Assembly (NCBI RefSeq): GCF_016860525.1
Contig: NZ_BNEA01000015.1
Location: 5,666,501-5,730,500 of the forward strand
Direction: 5' to 3'
Length of the DNA: 64,000 nt
Source: Streptomyces rubradiris
GTDB taxonomy: Bacteria > Actinomycetota > Actinomycetes > Streptomycetales > Streptomycetaceae
Of the stretch, positions 32,956-40,861 are shown one piece after another. The notes beneath the pieces were generated by a model that was given only the letters and a program-made list of their open reading frames with translations, searched no databases and had not been told where the DNA came from. The position numbers and the translations under genes were made by a program. The first letter of the stretch is position 1. Every line of letters starts with the position of its first letter.

Positions 32956-33522
32956 TCAGCGCGCGGCCAGGGCCTGGACCAGGGCACCCGCGTCGTCGGC
33001 GTACAGCCGGACCACGCGCACCGGCCTGCGCCGGCCCAGCAGGGACGTGTGCACGACGGGCTCGGCGAGCTCCAGGGTCACCGTGGTCTGCGAGCCGACG
33101 ATCAGGTCCAGGGCGTCCGGCTCCGGCTTGTGCGTGGTGCGGGTCTCCCGGCGTACGGCGGCGATCGAGGCCAGCGGAATCCGCAGGTCGACATGGGCGC
33201 CGTGGCGCACCCGCAGCGCGTCGCCGGACAGCACGTGCGGCCGGACCACGCCGGCCGCGTGCAGGCCGATCACGAACAGCACGGTGTACACGTCCACCGC
33301 CAGCAGCACGTCGTGCGCGAGCGGCATGTCCCGCAGCATGAAGGACACGCCGACCGTCTCGACGACACAGACGAAGGCCAGCCCCAGCAGCGTCGAGCCC
33401 TGCCCGCGCGCGTACCCGAACGCCCGCCCGTCGGCGGTGCCCTGGGTGCGCCGGGCCAGCCACAGCGCCAGGCTGACGAAGAGCCGCATCTCGTGCCGGG
33501 CCATCAGGTACATCGGCGTCAT
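32956..33522 (-). CDS. membrane-anchored PH-like hypothetical protein
   Basis: This 188-residue protein starts at ATG 33522, overlapping the MerR stop by 4 bases (ATGA), so the two genes are translationally coupled. Two membrane helices (LGLAFVCVVETVGVSFML and VLLAVDVYTVLFVIGLHAAG) are followed by a ~90-residue beta-rich domain (VRHGAHVDLRIPLASIAAVR, LDLIVGSQTTVTLELAEP) with the look of a bacterial PH domain. A basic N-terminus faces the cytoplasm. The function is unknown. The coupling suggests that the MerR-type regulator and this protein work together or share a signal. Confidence 0.72.
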   Translation of the reverse strand: MTPMYLMARHEMRLFVSLALWLARRTQGTADGRAFGYARGQGSTLLGLAFVCVVETVGVSFMLRDMPLAHDVLLAVDVYTVLFVIGLHAAGVVRPHVLSGDALRVRHGAHVDLRIPLASIAAVRRETRTTHKPEPDALDLIVGSQTTVTLELAEPVVHTSLLGRRRPVRVVRLYADDAGALVQALAAR

Positions 33523-34265
33523 CTCTCCACCCCCAGAATGATCTCCAGCATACGGCGCACCGCCGCCGCCTGGGCAGGTGCGAAGTCGGCGTACACGGCC
33601 CGCAACACCGCGTTGTCCAGGTCGGGTTGGCCCTCCGTGGGCAGTCCGTCCGGTACGCACGCGGCGAGCGTGCGCGCGGTCCGCTCCACGCGCGGATCAC
33701 CCGGGTCCACGTCGGCCAGCGCGTCGAGCAGCGCGTACGCCTCGCGGGTACGGGCCACCGCGTCCGGGTCGTCCAGGGCGCCGCGCAACGCGGCCGACAG
33801 CCGCTCCCGGTCCTCCGCCGACGCCCCCGTGTCGACCAGGGCCAGGATCTCCCGGTCCTTGGCGGCCGTGGGGGAGTCATCGGCGGGCAACATGTCGAGC
33901 AGGACGGCCAGTTCGGGTGAGACGGGTCCGTCGGCGGGCGGCTCCCCGGCGTCCAGCAGCGCCCGCAGCCGCCGTCGGCGCTCCCGGACCGCCGCCTCCT
34001 GCCGGGCCAGGTCCTCGTCGAGCTCGGTCAGCACCTCGGTGAGGTCCTTGCCCGCGTCGTCGGCGAGCACGTCCCGGACCTCGGTCAGGCCCAGGCCCAG
34101 CTCGGTCAGCCGTCGGATCCGGGCGAGCACGACGGCGTGCCGCAGCGCGTAGTGCCGGTAGCCGTTGGCCCGCCGCGCCGGCTCGGGCAGCAGGCCCAGG
34201 TGGTGGTAGTGCCGCACGGTGCGCGTCGTGACGCCGACGGCGGCGGCGAGTTCTCCGATCCGCAT
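33519..34265 (-). CDS. MerR-family transcriptional regulator
   Basis: This 248-residue protein has ATG at 34265. The N-terminal winged HTH is canonical (MRIGELAAAVGVTTRTVRHY, LGLLPEPARRANGYRHY), followed by the long dimerisation helix (RIRRLTELGLGLTEVRDVL). The ~120-residue C-terminal domain (VSPELAVLLDMLPADDSP to the end) contains no clustered cysteines, so it is not a metal-type MerR. It resembles regulators that bind drugs or hydrophobic ligands, or MerR/TipA-like proteins. It is coupled to the membrane protein at 32956. The upstream 83-bp gap to the monooxygenase stop contains its promoter. Confidence 0.88.
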   Translation of the reverse strand: MRIGELAAAVGVTTRTVRHYHHLGLLPEPARRANGYRHYALRHAVVLARIRRLTELGLGLTEVRDVLADDAGKDLTEVLTELDEDLARQEAAVRERRRRLRALLDAGEPPADGPVSPELAVLLDMLPADDSPTAAKDREILALVDTGASAEDRERLSAALRGALDDPDAVARTREAYALLDALADVDPGDPRVERTARTLAACVPDGLPTEGQPDLDNAVLRAVYADFAPAQAAAVRRMLEIILGVER

Positions 34266-34348
34266 GGGATCAGTACAGACGTTGACGTCACGGCGGGGTC
34301 AAGGGGTGGGCCGGGGGCGCCGGGTCGGTGTGGTGGTGTTGACGTCGG

Positions 34349-35998
34349 TCATGCGGCGGCTGCCCGGGGTGTGCCGAGCCAGCGTTCCAGGACCTCGGGC
34401 AGCCCCGCGCCGCCCGCGGTGTCGGAGGCCCACGCCACGAACCCGTCCGGCCGTACGAACAGCCCCCGCAAGCCGGGCCGGTCCGGGCAGGCGGCCGTGA
34501 CCACGTCCAGCCGGTCGCCGTAGCCCCCGGCCCGGGTGCGCAGCCCGGCGTCGTCGGCCGGGTCCAGGAGCAGGGCGCGGCCGGTGCGCAGCCGCTCGCC
34601 GAGCCGGGTGCCGTCGGCAAGCCGCAGGTCGGGCGCGCAGACGCCGGTCAGCGGGTGGTCGCCGGGCAGGTCGTAGCGCTGCCGGACGCCGGAGATCCGC
34701 GTGGCCAGGTAGGTCGCGCCGGCGGAGGTCAGCGCCAGGTCGGTGACCACCCGGCGCAGCGCGCGGGCATGCCGGTCGGGGCGCATCAGCGCGACCTGGG
34801 CCCGGGTCCAGTCCAGCACCCGGGCGCCCACGGGGTGCCGTTCGGCGGTGTAGGTGTCTAGCAGCGACTCGGGGGCCCGGCCGCGTGCGACGGCGGCCAG
34901 TTTCCAGCCCAGGTTCAGCGCGTCCCCGATGCCGAGGTTGAGACCCTGCCCGCCGAACGGCGCGTGCACGTGCGCCGCGTCGCCCGCGAGCAGCACCCGG
35001 CCCTTGCGGTAGTCGGTCGCCTGGCGGGCGTTGTCCGTGAACCGGGTCGCTGTGAGCACCTCCGTGACGCTCACCTCGGGCACGCCCGAGACCCGGCGCA
35101 GGCTCGCCTCCAGTTCCCCGGCGGTGACCGGCGCGGACCGGTCGGCCGGCGGACCGTCGAACTCCACGGTGAGCACGCGCCCCGGGAACGGCCCGTGGAC
35201 GTACGTCCCCGTGTCGGTGGTCTGCCAGCCGGTGCCCAGCCGCTCGGCCCCGGACAGCCGTACGACCGCCTGGTAGCCGGTGATCTCCGGTGCCGTGCCC
35301 GGGAAGTCGAACCCGGCCAGCTTGCGGACGGTACTGCGCCCGCCGTCGCACCCGACGAGGCGTCCGGCCCGAAGAGTTCGCGGGCCGGTGCGCGGGCTAT
35401 CGGTGCGCATGCTGACCCCGTTGGTGTCGGTGTCGGTGCCGGTGTCGGAGTCGGAGTCGGTGTCGGTGTCGGTGTCGGAGTCGGTGTCGAGGTGCATGGT
35501 CACCCCGTCGGCGTCGGTGTCGAAGCCGGTCAGCTCGACGCCCCGGCGTATCTCGACGCCCAGCCGTCCGGCCCACCGGCCGAGGATCCGCTCCAGTTCG
35601 GCCTGGGGCACGGCGAGCCCGACACCGGCGGCGGGACCCGCGTCCGTCCATGCGGCATCGGAGCCGTCGAACAGGTCCGGGTCGAGCATGATCCCCGCGA
35701 AGTGCCCGGCGAAGCGCCTGGCGAACTTCGGCTGGGGGCGGCCGTTCCCGCGGAAGTCGCGCAGCCGGGCCAGGGACGCCTCCCCGGCCGCCGCCAGCTC
35801 GGGCAGCAGGCCCCGGCGGTACAGGGCGATGGCGGTCGCGATGTTGACGGAGCCCGCCTTGACCGTCTCGTCCACCTCGGTCCGCCGCTCCAGGACCAGC
35901 ACCCGCGCGCCGCCCAGCCGCAGCTCACAGGCGAGGAAGAGGCCCACGGGGCCGGCACCGGCCACCACCACGTCGTAGTCGTACTCGCTCGTCGTCAT
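34349..35998 (-). CDS. FAD-dependent aromatic monooxygenase (PheA/TfdB type)
   Basis: This 549-residue protein starts at ATG 35998. FAD binding is by VVVAGAGPVGLFLACEL (residues 10-26) and a second GRVLLAGDAAHVHAPFGGQ block; the rest follows class A flavoprotein hydroxylases acting on aromatic or polyketide substrates, including a thioredoxin-like C-terminal region. Residues 171-192 are a strange run of alternating Asp-Thr/Asp-Ser encoded by hexanucleotide repeats. It sits in the part of the substrate/FAD domain where relatives have a short turn. The gene is divergent from a TetR regulator with a perfect operator-like repeat between them, so it is probably repressed by that protein and induced by its substrate or a related drug. 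Confidence 0.9.
   Translation of the reverse strand: MTTSEYDYDVVVAGAGPVGLFLACELRLGGARVLVLERRTEVDETVKAGSVNIATAIALYRRGLLPELAAAGEASLARLRDFRGNGRPQPKFARRFAGHFAGIMLDPDLFDGSDAAWTDAGPAAGVGLAVPQAELERILGRWAGRLGVEIRRGVELTGFDTDADGVTMHLDTDSDTDTDTDSDSDTGTDTDTNGVSMRTDSPRTGPRTLRAGRLVGCDGGRSTVRKLAGFDFPGTAPEITGYQAVVRLSGAERLGTGWQTTDTGTYVHGPFPGRVLTVEFDGPPADRSAPVTAGELEASLRRVSGVPEVSVTEVLTATRFTDNARQATDYRKGRVLLAGDAAHVHAPFGGQGLNLGIGDALNLGWKLAAVARGRAPESLLDTYTAERHPVGARVLDWTRAQVALMRPDRHARALRRVVTDLALTSAGATYLATRISGVRQRYDLPGDHPLTGVCAPDLRLADGTRLGERLRTGRALLLDPADDAGLRTRAGGYGDRLDVVTAACPDRPGLRGLFVRPDGFVAWASDTAGGAGLPEVLERWLGTPRAAAA
35423..35488. repeat. hexanucleotide repeat encoding (DT/DS)n
   Basis: About eleven tandem 6-bp units, mostly GGTGTC with GGAGTC and GGTGCC variants, lie within the monooxygenase gene. 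They encode residues 171-192 (alternating Asp with Thr, Ser or Gly). The unit keeps the frame, so length variation would not destroy the protein. Confidence 0.85.
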
Positions 35999-36010
35999 GA
36001 CGGGTAACTG

Positions 36011-36036
36011 TAGTCACTAAAAGTTTCGAGTGACTA
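36011..36036. promoter_or_regulatory. operator-like inverted repeat TAGTCACT-N10-AGTGACTA
   Basis: A perfect 8-bp inverted repeat (36011-36018 and 36029-36036) is centred in the 63-bp gap between the divergent monooxygenase and TetR genes. TetR dimers commonly bind such sites. It would overlap both promoters. Confidence 0.8.
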
Positions 36037-36061
36037 TAGATTTCTGGGATAGAGTTTCCCC

Positions 36062-36727
36062 ATGGACTCCAGGCACGATCGGGACCTCTCCTTGCGGGAG
36101 CGGAAGAAGCGGGAGACCCGGCAGCGCATCTCGGACATCGCGACGGGTCTGATCGGGGAGCGCGGCTTCGACGCGGTGACGGTCGCGGAGATCGCCCGCG
36201 CGGCGGGCGTCTCCCCGATGACGGTCTTCAACTACTTCCCGCGCAAGGAGGATCTCTTCCTGGACCGCATCCCGGAGGCGGCGGCCCTCTTCGCGGCGGC
36301 CGTACGGGATCGCGCACCCGACGAGCACCCGCTCACCGCCCTGCGCCGCCTCGCGCTCCGGCTCCTCGAAGAGCGGCATCCGCTGGGCGGGGTCGGGGAC
36401 ACCTTCGCCGACTTCTGGCGGATCGTCGCCGACTCGCCCGCTCTGCGCGCCCGGGCCCGGGAGGGCGTGGAGGAAGTCGAGGAGGCGCTGACCGAGGCGT
36501 TCGACGAGGCGGGCATGGCGGACCCGGAACTGTGGGCGGCGCTGACCACGGCCGCGTACCGGACGGTGTTCGTCACCTCCGTACGCCGACTGCTCGCGGG
36601 AGATCCGGTGGAGGAGGTGGCCCGGGACCACAGGGAGCGGCTGGAGGCGGCGTTCGCGACGTTGGAGCGGGCGGCCCCGGAGGTCCGTTGGCCGCGACCG
36701 TACGACGAACAGCGTCCGCTGCCGTAG
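36062..36727 (+). CDS. TetR-family regulator of the adjacent monooxygenase
   Basis: This is a 221-residue protein starting at ATG 36062. The N-terminal HTH covers residues ~15-62 (RQRISDIATGLIGERGFDAV, EIARAAGVSPMTVFNYFPRKEDLF), with the distinctive VFNYFPRKEDL of the AcrR-like clade. The C-terminal ligand domain is helical and rich in acidic residues. Divergent orientation and the perfect TAGTCACT inverted repeat in the 63-bp gap point to mutual repression of itself and the FAD monooxygenase. The inducer is unknown. RNase P RNA follows 48 bases downstream on the same strand but has its own conserved 5' end. Confidence 0.9.
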   Translation: MDSRHDRDLSLRERKKRETRQRISDIATGLIGERGFDAVTVAEIARAAGVSPMTVFNYFPRKEDLFLDRIPEAAALFAAAVRDRAPDEHPLTALRRLALRLLEERHPLGGVGDTFADFWRIVADSPALRARAREGVEEVEEALTEAFDEAGMADPELWAALTTAAYRTVFVTSVRRLLAGDPVEEVARDHRERLEAAFATLERAAPEVRWPRPYDEQRPLP

Positions 36728-36774
36728 TGGGCGCGGTCCGGGCCGAGCCGGCCGCCCGGTACCATGGTCCTTAC

Positions 36775-37184
36775 GGCAGACGAGCCGGGCGGACGGCCGC
36801 GTGGAGTCCCTTAGGGGGCTTCCCGAGGAACGTCCGGGCTCCACAGGGCAGGGTGGTGGCTAACGGCCACCCGGGGTGACCCGCGGGACAGTGCCACAGA
36901 AAGCAAACCGCCAGGGACTCCGGTCCCTGGTAAGGGTGAAACGGTGGTGTAAGAGACCACCAGTGCCCAGGGTGACCTGGGCAGCTAGGTAAACCCCACC
37001 CGGAGCAAGGTCAAGAGGGGGCACCTCGGTGTCCCTGCGCGGACGATCGAGGGCTGCCCGCCCGAGTCCGCGGGTAGACCGCACGAGGCCGACGGCAACG
37101 CCGGCCCTAGATGGATGGCCGTCGCCCCGGCCGCCGCGAGGCAACCGGGGAACAGAACCCGGCGTACAGCCCGACTCGTCTGCC
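36775..37184 (+). ncRNA. rnpB: RNase P RNA (bacterial class A)
   Basis: This is the catalytic RNA that matures tRNA 5' ends. The P1 stem pairs GGCAGACGAG (36775-36784) with CTCGTCTGCC (37175-37184), fixing both ends. Conserved core elements are present: the GAGGAACGTCCGGGCTCC segment (CR-I), GGGACAGTGCCACAGAAA (CR-II), GGTAAGGGTGAAACGG, and the 3' AACCGGGGAACAGAACCC/GGCGTACAG block (CR-V). Length and layout fit the actinobacterial type. Several ORFs that cross this region on both strands are spurious. Confidence 0.97.
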
Positions 37185-37357
37185 GCTCAGGGCTCTGACC
37201 TGCGGTATCGAAGGCCAGGGGCCTTCTCTCGTGGAATCGCGGGCGTCGCCTCACCCCGTTCCGTACCGGTTCAGACCGAACCTCGCCGCTACGAAGGTAG
37301 CCATGAAGGTAGCCACGCCGGGGGGGCTTGGCGTGGGCCGGCACTCCAGCAGAGGTA

Positions 37358-37648
37358 TCAGGGCGGCGGCTTCCGGTGTCTGCCGGTCCCTGGGCCGAGC
37401 TTGGGTGTTGCCTCAGGGGCGGGGGCAACCTCGGAGTGGGGAAACAGCATGCGCCTTGCTTCCGCGAGGTTCACCGCGAAGCCGTGCGGCTCCCACATAT
37501 GGCCGTTCCACCGCTGGATCGCGCGGGGCGCCTCGGGGTTCAGATGCGATGCCTGCGGGCCGTCGCCGGTCACGAGGGGTACGGCGCGAAGCTGCCCGAT
37601 CCTCGCATCCCGGCGCTCAGCCCACTCGGCGAGCGGCTCGTCGTCCAT
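37358..37648 (-). CDS. DUF6087-family protein
   Basis: This 96-residue protein has ATG at 37648. The sequence MDDEPLAEWAERRDARIGQL, RAVPLVTGDGPQASHLNPEA and RAIQRWNGHMWEPHGFAVN fits the Streptomyces-specific DUF6087 family as I recall it; these are short, soluble and of unknown function, often found near XRE regulators. The C-terminal ~25 residues are Pro-rich. It lies 94 bases downstream of the NUDIX gene on the same strand, so it may be the last gene of the XRE-NUDIX unit. Nothing recognisable lies between it and rnpB. Confidence 0.75.
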   Translation of the reverse strand: MDDEPLAEWAERRDARIGQLRAVPLVTGDGPQASHLNPEAPRAIQRWNGHMWEPHGFAVNLAEARRMLFPHSEVAPAPEATPKLGPGTGRHRKPPP

Positions 37649-37742
37649 GTCCGGAGCGTAGTGGGTCAGGTGATCCGGTGCTCCCAGCGCAGTGACGGCT
37701 CCGATCGATCCACTGTGCGCACGACGGGTGCGGCACTGTTGA

Positions 37743-38264
37743 TCACATGAGGGGTGCGCCGTCGCGGAGGTACAGCGGGTGTTTCGCGTCCAGTGCCTTC
37801 AGGGCGTGCTCGAACCGGCGCCGGGTGCGGTCCCGGAGGCGGCCGGCGGCTTCGGCGGCCGTGACGAAGGCGGCTTCGGACAGCTCGTCGTCTCGTGGCC
37901 GTAGCCGGTCGGCCTGGTCCTGGTCCAGGGTGCCGCCGTCGAAGATGAACGCGAGCTGATCATCCCAGGGACCGTGCGGGGCCACCCAGTCCACCACCAG
38001 CAGCCCGAGCAGCGTGAGGCGTACGCCGAGTTCCTCCATCAGCTCACGGCGTGCCGTGTCCTCCGGCGGCTCGTTGGCCTCCGCCATCCCGCCGGGGAGA
38101 TCCCATCCCGGTTTGTACGTGGGGTTCACCAGGAGCACACGGCCGTACGGGTCCCGTAGCAGCACATCGGCCGCCACGCGCTTGCGGGCCTGCTTGGCGT
38201 TGCCCTCCGCGAGATACGCGTTCCACGCGTCGGTGTCGGCGGGATCGGGTGCTGTGGGCTTCAT
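37743..38264 (-). CDS. NUDIX hydrolase (intact copy)
   Basis: This 173-residue protein starts at ATG 38264, overlapping the XRE-TPR stop by 4 bases (ATGA). The Nudix box is intact: GGMAEANEPPEDTARREL followed by MEELGV, matching GX5EX7REUXEEXGU. It hydrolyses some nucleoside-diphosphate-linked compound; the substrate is not predictable. An eroded copy of this gene, in the same orientation, lies at 42980-43446 on the other side of the graspetide genes. Coupling to the XRE-TPR regulator suggests a regulatory or accessory function for the island. Confidence 0.88.
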   Translation of the reverse strand: MKPTAPDPADTDAWNAYLAEGNAKQARKRVAADVLLRDPYGRVLLVNPTYKPGWDLPGGMAEANEPPEDTARRELMEELGVRLTLLGLLVVDWVAPHGPWDDQLAFIFDGGTLDQDQADRLRPRDDELSEAAFVTAAEAAGRLRDRTRRRFEHALKALDAKHPLYLRDGAPLM

Positions 38265-39526
38265 GCGGTGGTGCCTCCCGGGGACGGCGGGATCAGATCG
38301 GCCAGCAGGAGCATTCTGGCGTGGCGTGCATCATCGAACCGCGCCAGGTACTCCCGGACCGGCAGGTACCCCCGGTGCGGCTCCAGCAGCCGGCGTAGCC
38401 CGTCAAGCTGCTGCACCACTCGGACCGAACCGAGAGTCGGGCTCGTACTGAGCAGGTCGTGGCCGACGCTCACCGCGGAGTCCAGGTCACCCCGGCGCAC
38501 GTGGACGTCCACCAGGCTGATCCGGCTGAGAGCCAGGGACCGCGCCCGCCCCGCCTCGCGCAGCGCAACAGCTTGTTCGGCGTACGACAGGGCATCGTCG
38601 TACAGCTCCAGGTCACGCAGGATCAGAGCTGACTCGCTGGCCAGCGCGGCGGCGTCGAACGGGCTCAGCCACGGGTGATCAGCAGCGGGCGAAGCCTCCA
38701 GGTCGCGGTGCGCGGCCTCCAGCGCGTGGGTGGCCGGGGTGCGCTGAGACGCGACCGCCAGTGCACGGGCCTGCATGGTGTGCAGCCGCGCCGTCAGCGC
38801 GGGAATCCGAGGCCCCTGCGCGGCCAGTTCGAGCCCGGTCCGCGCCCAGCCGACAGCCGCGGCCACATCCCCGGTCTCAAGGGCAAGGTGGCTGCTGCTC
38901 GCAGCGATGTGCGCGGCCAACGGGAAGTCACCAGAGGTGCGGGCCAGAGGGAGAGCGCAGGCGAAGTGCTGGGCCGCGCGGTCATCATGACCGGAGTCGT
39001 GAGCCATCCAGCCCGCCATCTCGGTCAGCGCGGCTGCGGCGGCGAACACCTGCGGACCGCTGCCGATATCGACCAGCCGGGGCGCCACCCGGTCCGACAG
39101 GTGCCGAACGACAGCCCCGTACAACCTGCCGCCGCCGGTCTGCCGGTCAGCGCTGCGGAAATGATCCATCGCCACCAGGTCGTCACCGTCCGGCGGCGGC
39201 CGGTCCGTGCGCTCGTGCTCGGCGGTCGTTGGCGCGGGCTCCCACGAGCGTCGAGCCAGCCCCAGCAGATGGCCGGGGATGTGGAAGGCGTCGGCGATCT
39301 GCTCGAACAGGGTCAGCTTCTCCACCCGGCTCTTGCCGTTCATGTAGTCGTACAGCCGCCCCTGCGTAATGTCGACGGCGGCAGCGATGCGCCGCGTACT
39401 GACACCGCGCGCATTGAGCATCCGGAACACCGCCCCCATGTCCCGCTCGGCGCACGCATGGAGCAGGCGTCCATCCCCGAGCAGACCGGCGACGACCTCA
39501 CGCGGATTCGGTGACAGACGGTCCAT
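38261..39526 (-). CDS. XRE-type regulator with TPR-like C-terminal domain
   Basis: This 421-residue protein is read from ATG 39526 (GGGGGGAG upstream). The HTH is at about residues 40-75 (ARGVSTRRIAAAVDITQGRL, YDYMNGKSRVEKLT). The following ~300 residues are helical repeats (RAAQHFACALPLARTSGDFP, DVAAAVGWARTGLELAAQG, ELYDDALSYAEQAVALREAG) of the TPR kind seen in peptide- or nucleotide-sensing Streptomyces regulators. It is divergent from the HATPase/tgm operon and coupled to the NUDIX gene. It probably controls the graspetide operon, a common arrangement for tgm loci (inference). A fragment of its 3' end is repeated at 43447-43518. Confidence 0.85.
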   Translation of the reverse strand: MDRLSPNPREVVAGLLGDGRLLHACAERDMGAVFRMLNARGVSTRRIAAAVDITQGRLYDYMNGKSRVEKLTLFEQIADAFHIPGHLLGLARRSWEPAPTTAEHERTDRPPPDGDDLVAMDHFRSADRQTGGGRLYGAVVRHLSDRVAPRLVDIGSGPQVFAAAAALTEMAGWMAHDSGHDDRAAQHFACALPLARTSGDFPLAAHIAASSSHLALETGDVAAAVGWARTGLELAAQGPRIPALTARLHTMQARALAVASQRTPATHALEAAHRDLEASPAADHPWLSPFDAAALASESALILRDLELYDDALSYAEQAVALREAGRARSLALSRISLVDVHVRRGDLDSAVSVGHDLLSTSPTLGSVRVVQQLDGLRRLLEPHRGYLPVREYLARFDDARHARMLLLADLIPPSPGGTTA

Positions 39527-39763
39527 CTGCAACTCCCCCCGGGTAGCGAATGGAACCGATGCTAAGGCCAACCCCGCTGACCTGACTTCGCGTTGGAGTC
39601 ACCCTCTGGAGTCTCCCCATCCCCTTCTCCACGCGTTGACTGTCAGCCGCCGGGAGGCGCACCCGTGAACGCGCCTCGGCGCCGTCCCGCCCGCAGGCTT
39701 CTCCCCCGAGGCACGCGGGCGGGGCCTCCCCCCAGCCGCCCAGACCAAGGCGTGACGACGACC

Positions 39764-40186
39764 ATGACCAACGAGCGAGTGATTCCAGGGCAATACCCGC
39801 GCCAGAGCGCCACCCTCGCGAGCGAGGCCGCCAGTGTTCCGGTGGCGCGTCAGGTAGTCCGCGAGGCATGCGCGGAGTGGGGCATGGACCAGGACGCCGT
39901 AGAGACCGGCACGCTCCTGATCTCCGAAATCGTCACCAACGCAGTCCGCCACGGTCGCTCTCACAGCGTCCGGGTGATCGCCGAGCAGCCGCGCTCCGAC
40001 CGGCTCCGCGTCGCCGTGGTCGACAAGTCCCGCCGCATGCCCGAGCTGAACATCGTTGGACCAGACGCCATCGGCGGCCGTGGTCTCCTCCTGGTCGACG
40101 CCCTCTCCGACCGCTGGGGAACCGATCTCCTTCCCTGGGGTAAGCGCGTCTGGGCCGAGATCGCGATCAGGGTCGGCGACCAATGA
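39764..40186 (+). CDS. RsbW-like HATPase / anti-sigma-type ATP-binding protein
   Basis: This protein has 140 residues from ATG 39764; GTG 39752 is an alternative, as AAGG at 39747 is rather far from one and too close to the other. The GHKL ATPase boxes are present: N box LLISEIVTNAVRHG (residues ~50-63), G1 VVDKSRRMPEL (atypical, lacking the DxGxG core) and G2 GGRGLLLVDALSDRWG. Such stand-alone HATPase proteins are abundant in Streptomyces and act as serine kinases or anti-sigma factors. It opens the graspetide operon and overlaps the next small gene by 4 bases. Confidence 0.8.
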   Translation: MTNERVIPGQYPRQSATLASEAASVPVARQVVREACAEWGMDQDAVETGTLLISEIVTNAVRHGRSHSVRVIAEQPRSDRLRVAVVDKSRRMPELNIVGPDAIGGRGLLLVDALSDRWGTDLLPWGKRVWAEIAIRVGDQ

Positions 40187-40383
40187 CCGGCCGCCACCGC
40201 ATGCTGCAAGCCGACGGGGTAACCGCCGGCACAGGGCTCCTGGGAGCCGTCGCCGTTGGGCTCGGGCTGGTGGTGTCCATGGTCTTCGACGAAGTCCACA
40301 CGGATTCTGCCCCGAATACCTACTCCGTTCCCGACAAGGAGCCGCACGTGGCGACTCTCGCCACACCGGACCGCCCCCCATAG
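40183..40383 (+). CDS. 66-residue single-TM protein
   Basis: Coupled to the HATPase gene by an ATGA overlap. The product has one membrane helix at residues ~14-34 (TAGTGLLGAVAVGLGLVVSMVF) and a short polar C-terminus (DEVHTDSAPNTYSVPDKEP). There is no lipobox and no known family. It ends 21 bases before a hairpin. The tight coupling supports it being a true gene, possibly an anchor for the ATPase or an immunity or export accessory for the peptide; that is a guess. Confidence 0.6.
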   Translation: MTGRHRMLQADGVTAGTGLLGAVAVGLGLVVSMVFDEVHTDSAPNTYSVPDKEPHVATLATPDRPP

Positions 40384-40404
40384 CCGTCCCTGCCGGTGTG
40401 CGCA

Positions 40405-40432
40405 GCGGTCCCTCAAACGCGAGGGGGACCGC
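40405..40432 (+). terminator. hairpin between the ATPase pair and tgmA
   Basis: An 8-bp stem, GCGGTCCC (40405-40412) with GGGACCGC (40425-40432), lies 22 bases after the TM-protein stop. There is no T-run. It separates the two short upstream genes from tgmA, so the precursor may be transcribed from its own promoter within 40433-40594. That gap holds nothing else recognisable. Confidence 0.55.
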
Positions 40433-40594
40433 AACGGCCGCCCGCCCTGTCTTCTGGGGCGGATGGCCCAACTACTGCCCCAGCCGGGGCACAACGCTCG
40501 TTCACATCCACTGCCCCGGCCGAGCCCCTCTCGCCGTCCGGAAGCTCCGGGCGGCGGCTGCCACTGTCGGATCACCTGAGAGACGAGGAGACTC

Positions 40595-40861
40595 ATGCAA
40601 CAGCCCTTGACGCCACTGGTTCAGGTCAAGCCCTGGGGACTCGGACGCATGCGGCCCTACCCGGCTGCGGCCGTCCTCCCCGCCGCCCGGCCTGTCCTCG
40701 ACCCGCACACGCAGATCCCCGCGTGGGTCGGCCGCGACGGCGCACCGCTGACGGCGGAGGCCAAGCACAAGCGGTCGGAGACGTCGCAGGAGACGAGCAC
40801 GAAGACCAGCCTGGACGGCACTCCGGACCAGGGGAGCGACCAGAACGGGGACACCGACTGA
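40595..40861 (+). CDS. tgmA: ATP-grasp-modified RiPP precursor (graspetide)
   Basis: This 88-residue protein has its ATG at 40595 preceded by GAGGAG. The leader carries the diagnostic PWGLGRM motif (residues 13-19), then PYPAAAVLP, as in the 'putative ATP-grasp-modified RiPP' family (TIGR04186 as I recall it). The likely core is the hydrophilic C-terminus from about residue 60: eight Ser/Thr (61-72) followed by Asp at 74, 78, 82, 86 and 88, so hydroxyl donors precede acidic acceptors for side-chain ester bonds. D74-G75 is a dipeptide prone to aspartimide formation. There are no cysteines or lysines in the last 18 residues. Its stop overlaps the tgmB start by one base (TGATG). Confidence 0.88.
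   Translation: MQQPLTPLVQVKPWGLGRMRPYPAAAVLPAARPVLDPHTQIPAWVGRDGAPLTAEAKHKRSETSQETSTKTSLDGTPDQGSDQNGDTD

Noticed and set aside
35423..35488. Sequencing artefact in the hexanucleotide repeat
   Set aside because: Units are not identical (TGTC, AGTC and TGCC variants) and the frame is preserved, so a real repeat is more likely than an assembly error, although long reads would settle it.
36775..37184. Protein-coding ORFs across this region
   Set aside because: The sequence folds as RNase P RNA with P1 pairing at both ends and all conserved regions, so the ORFs are incidental.
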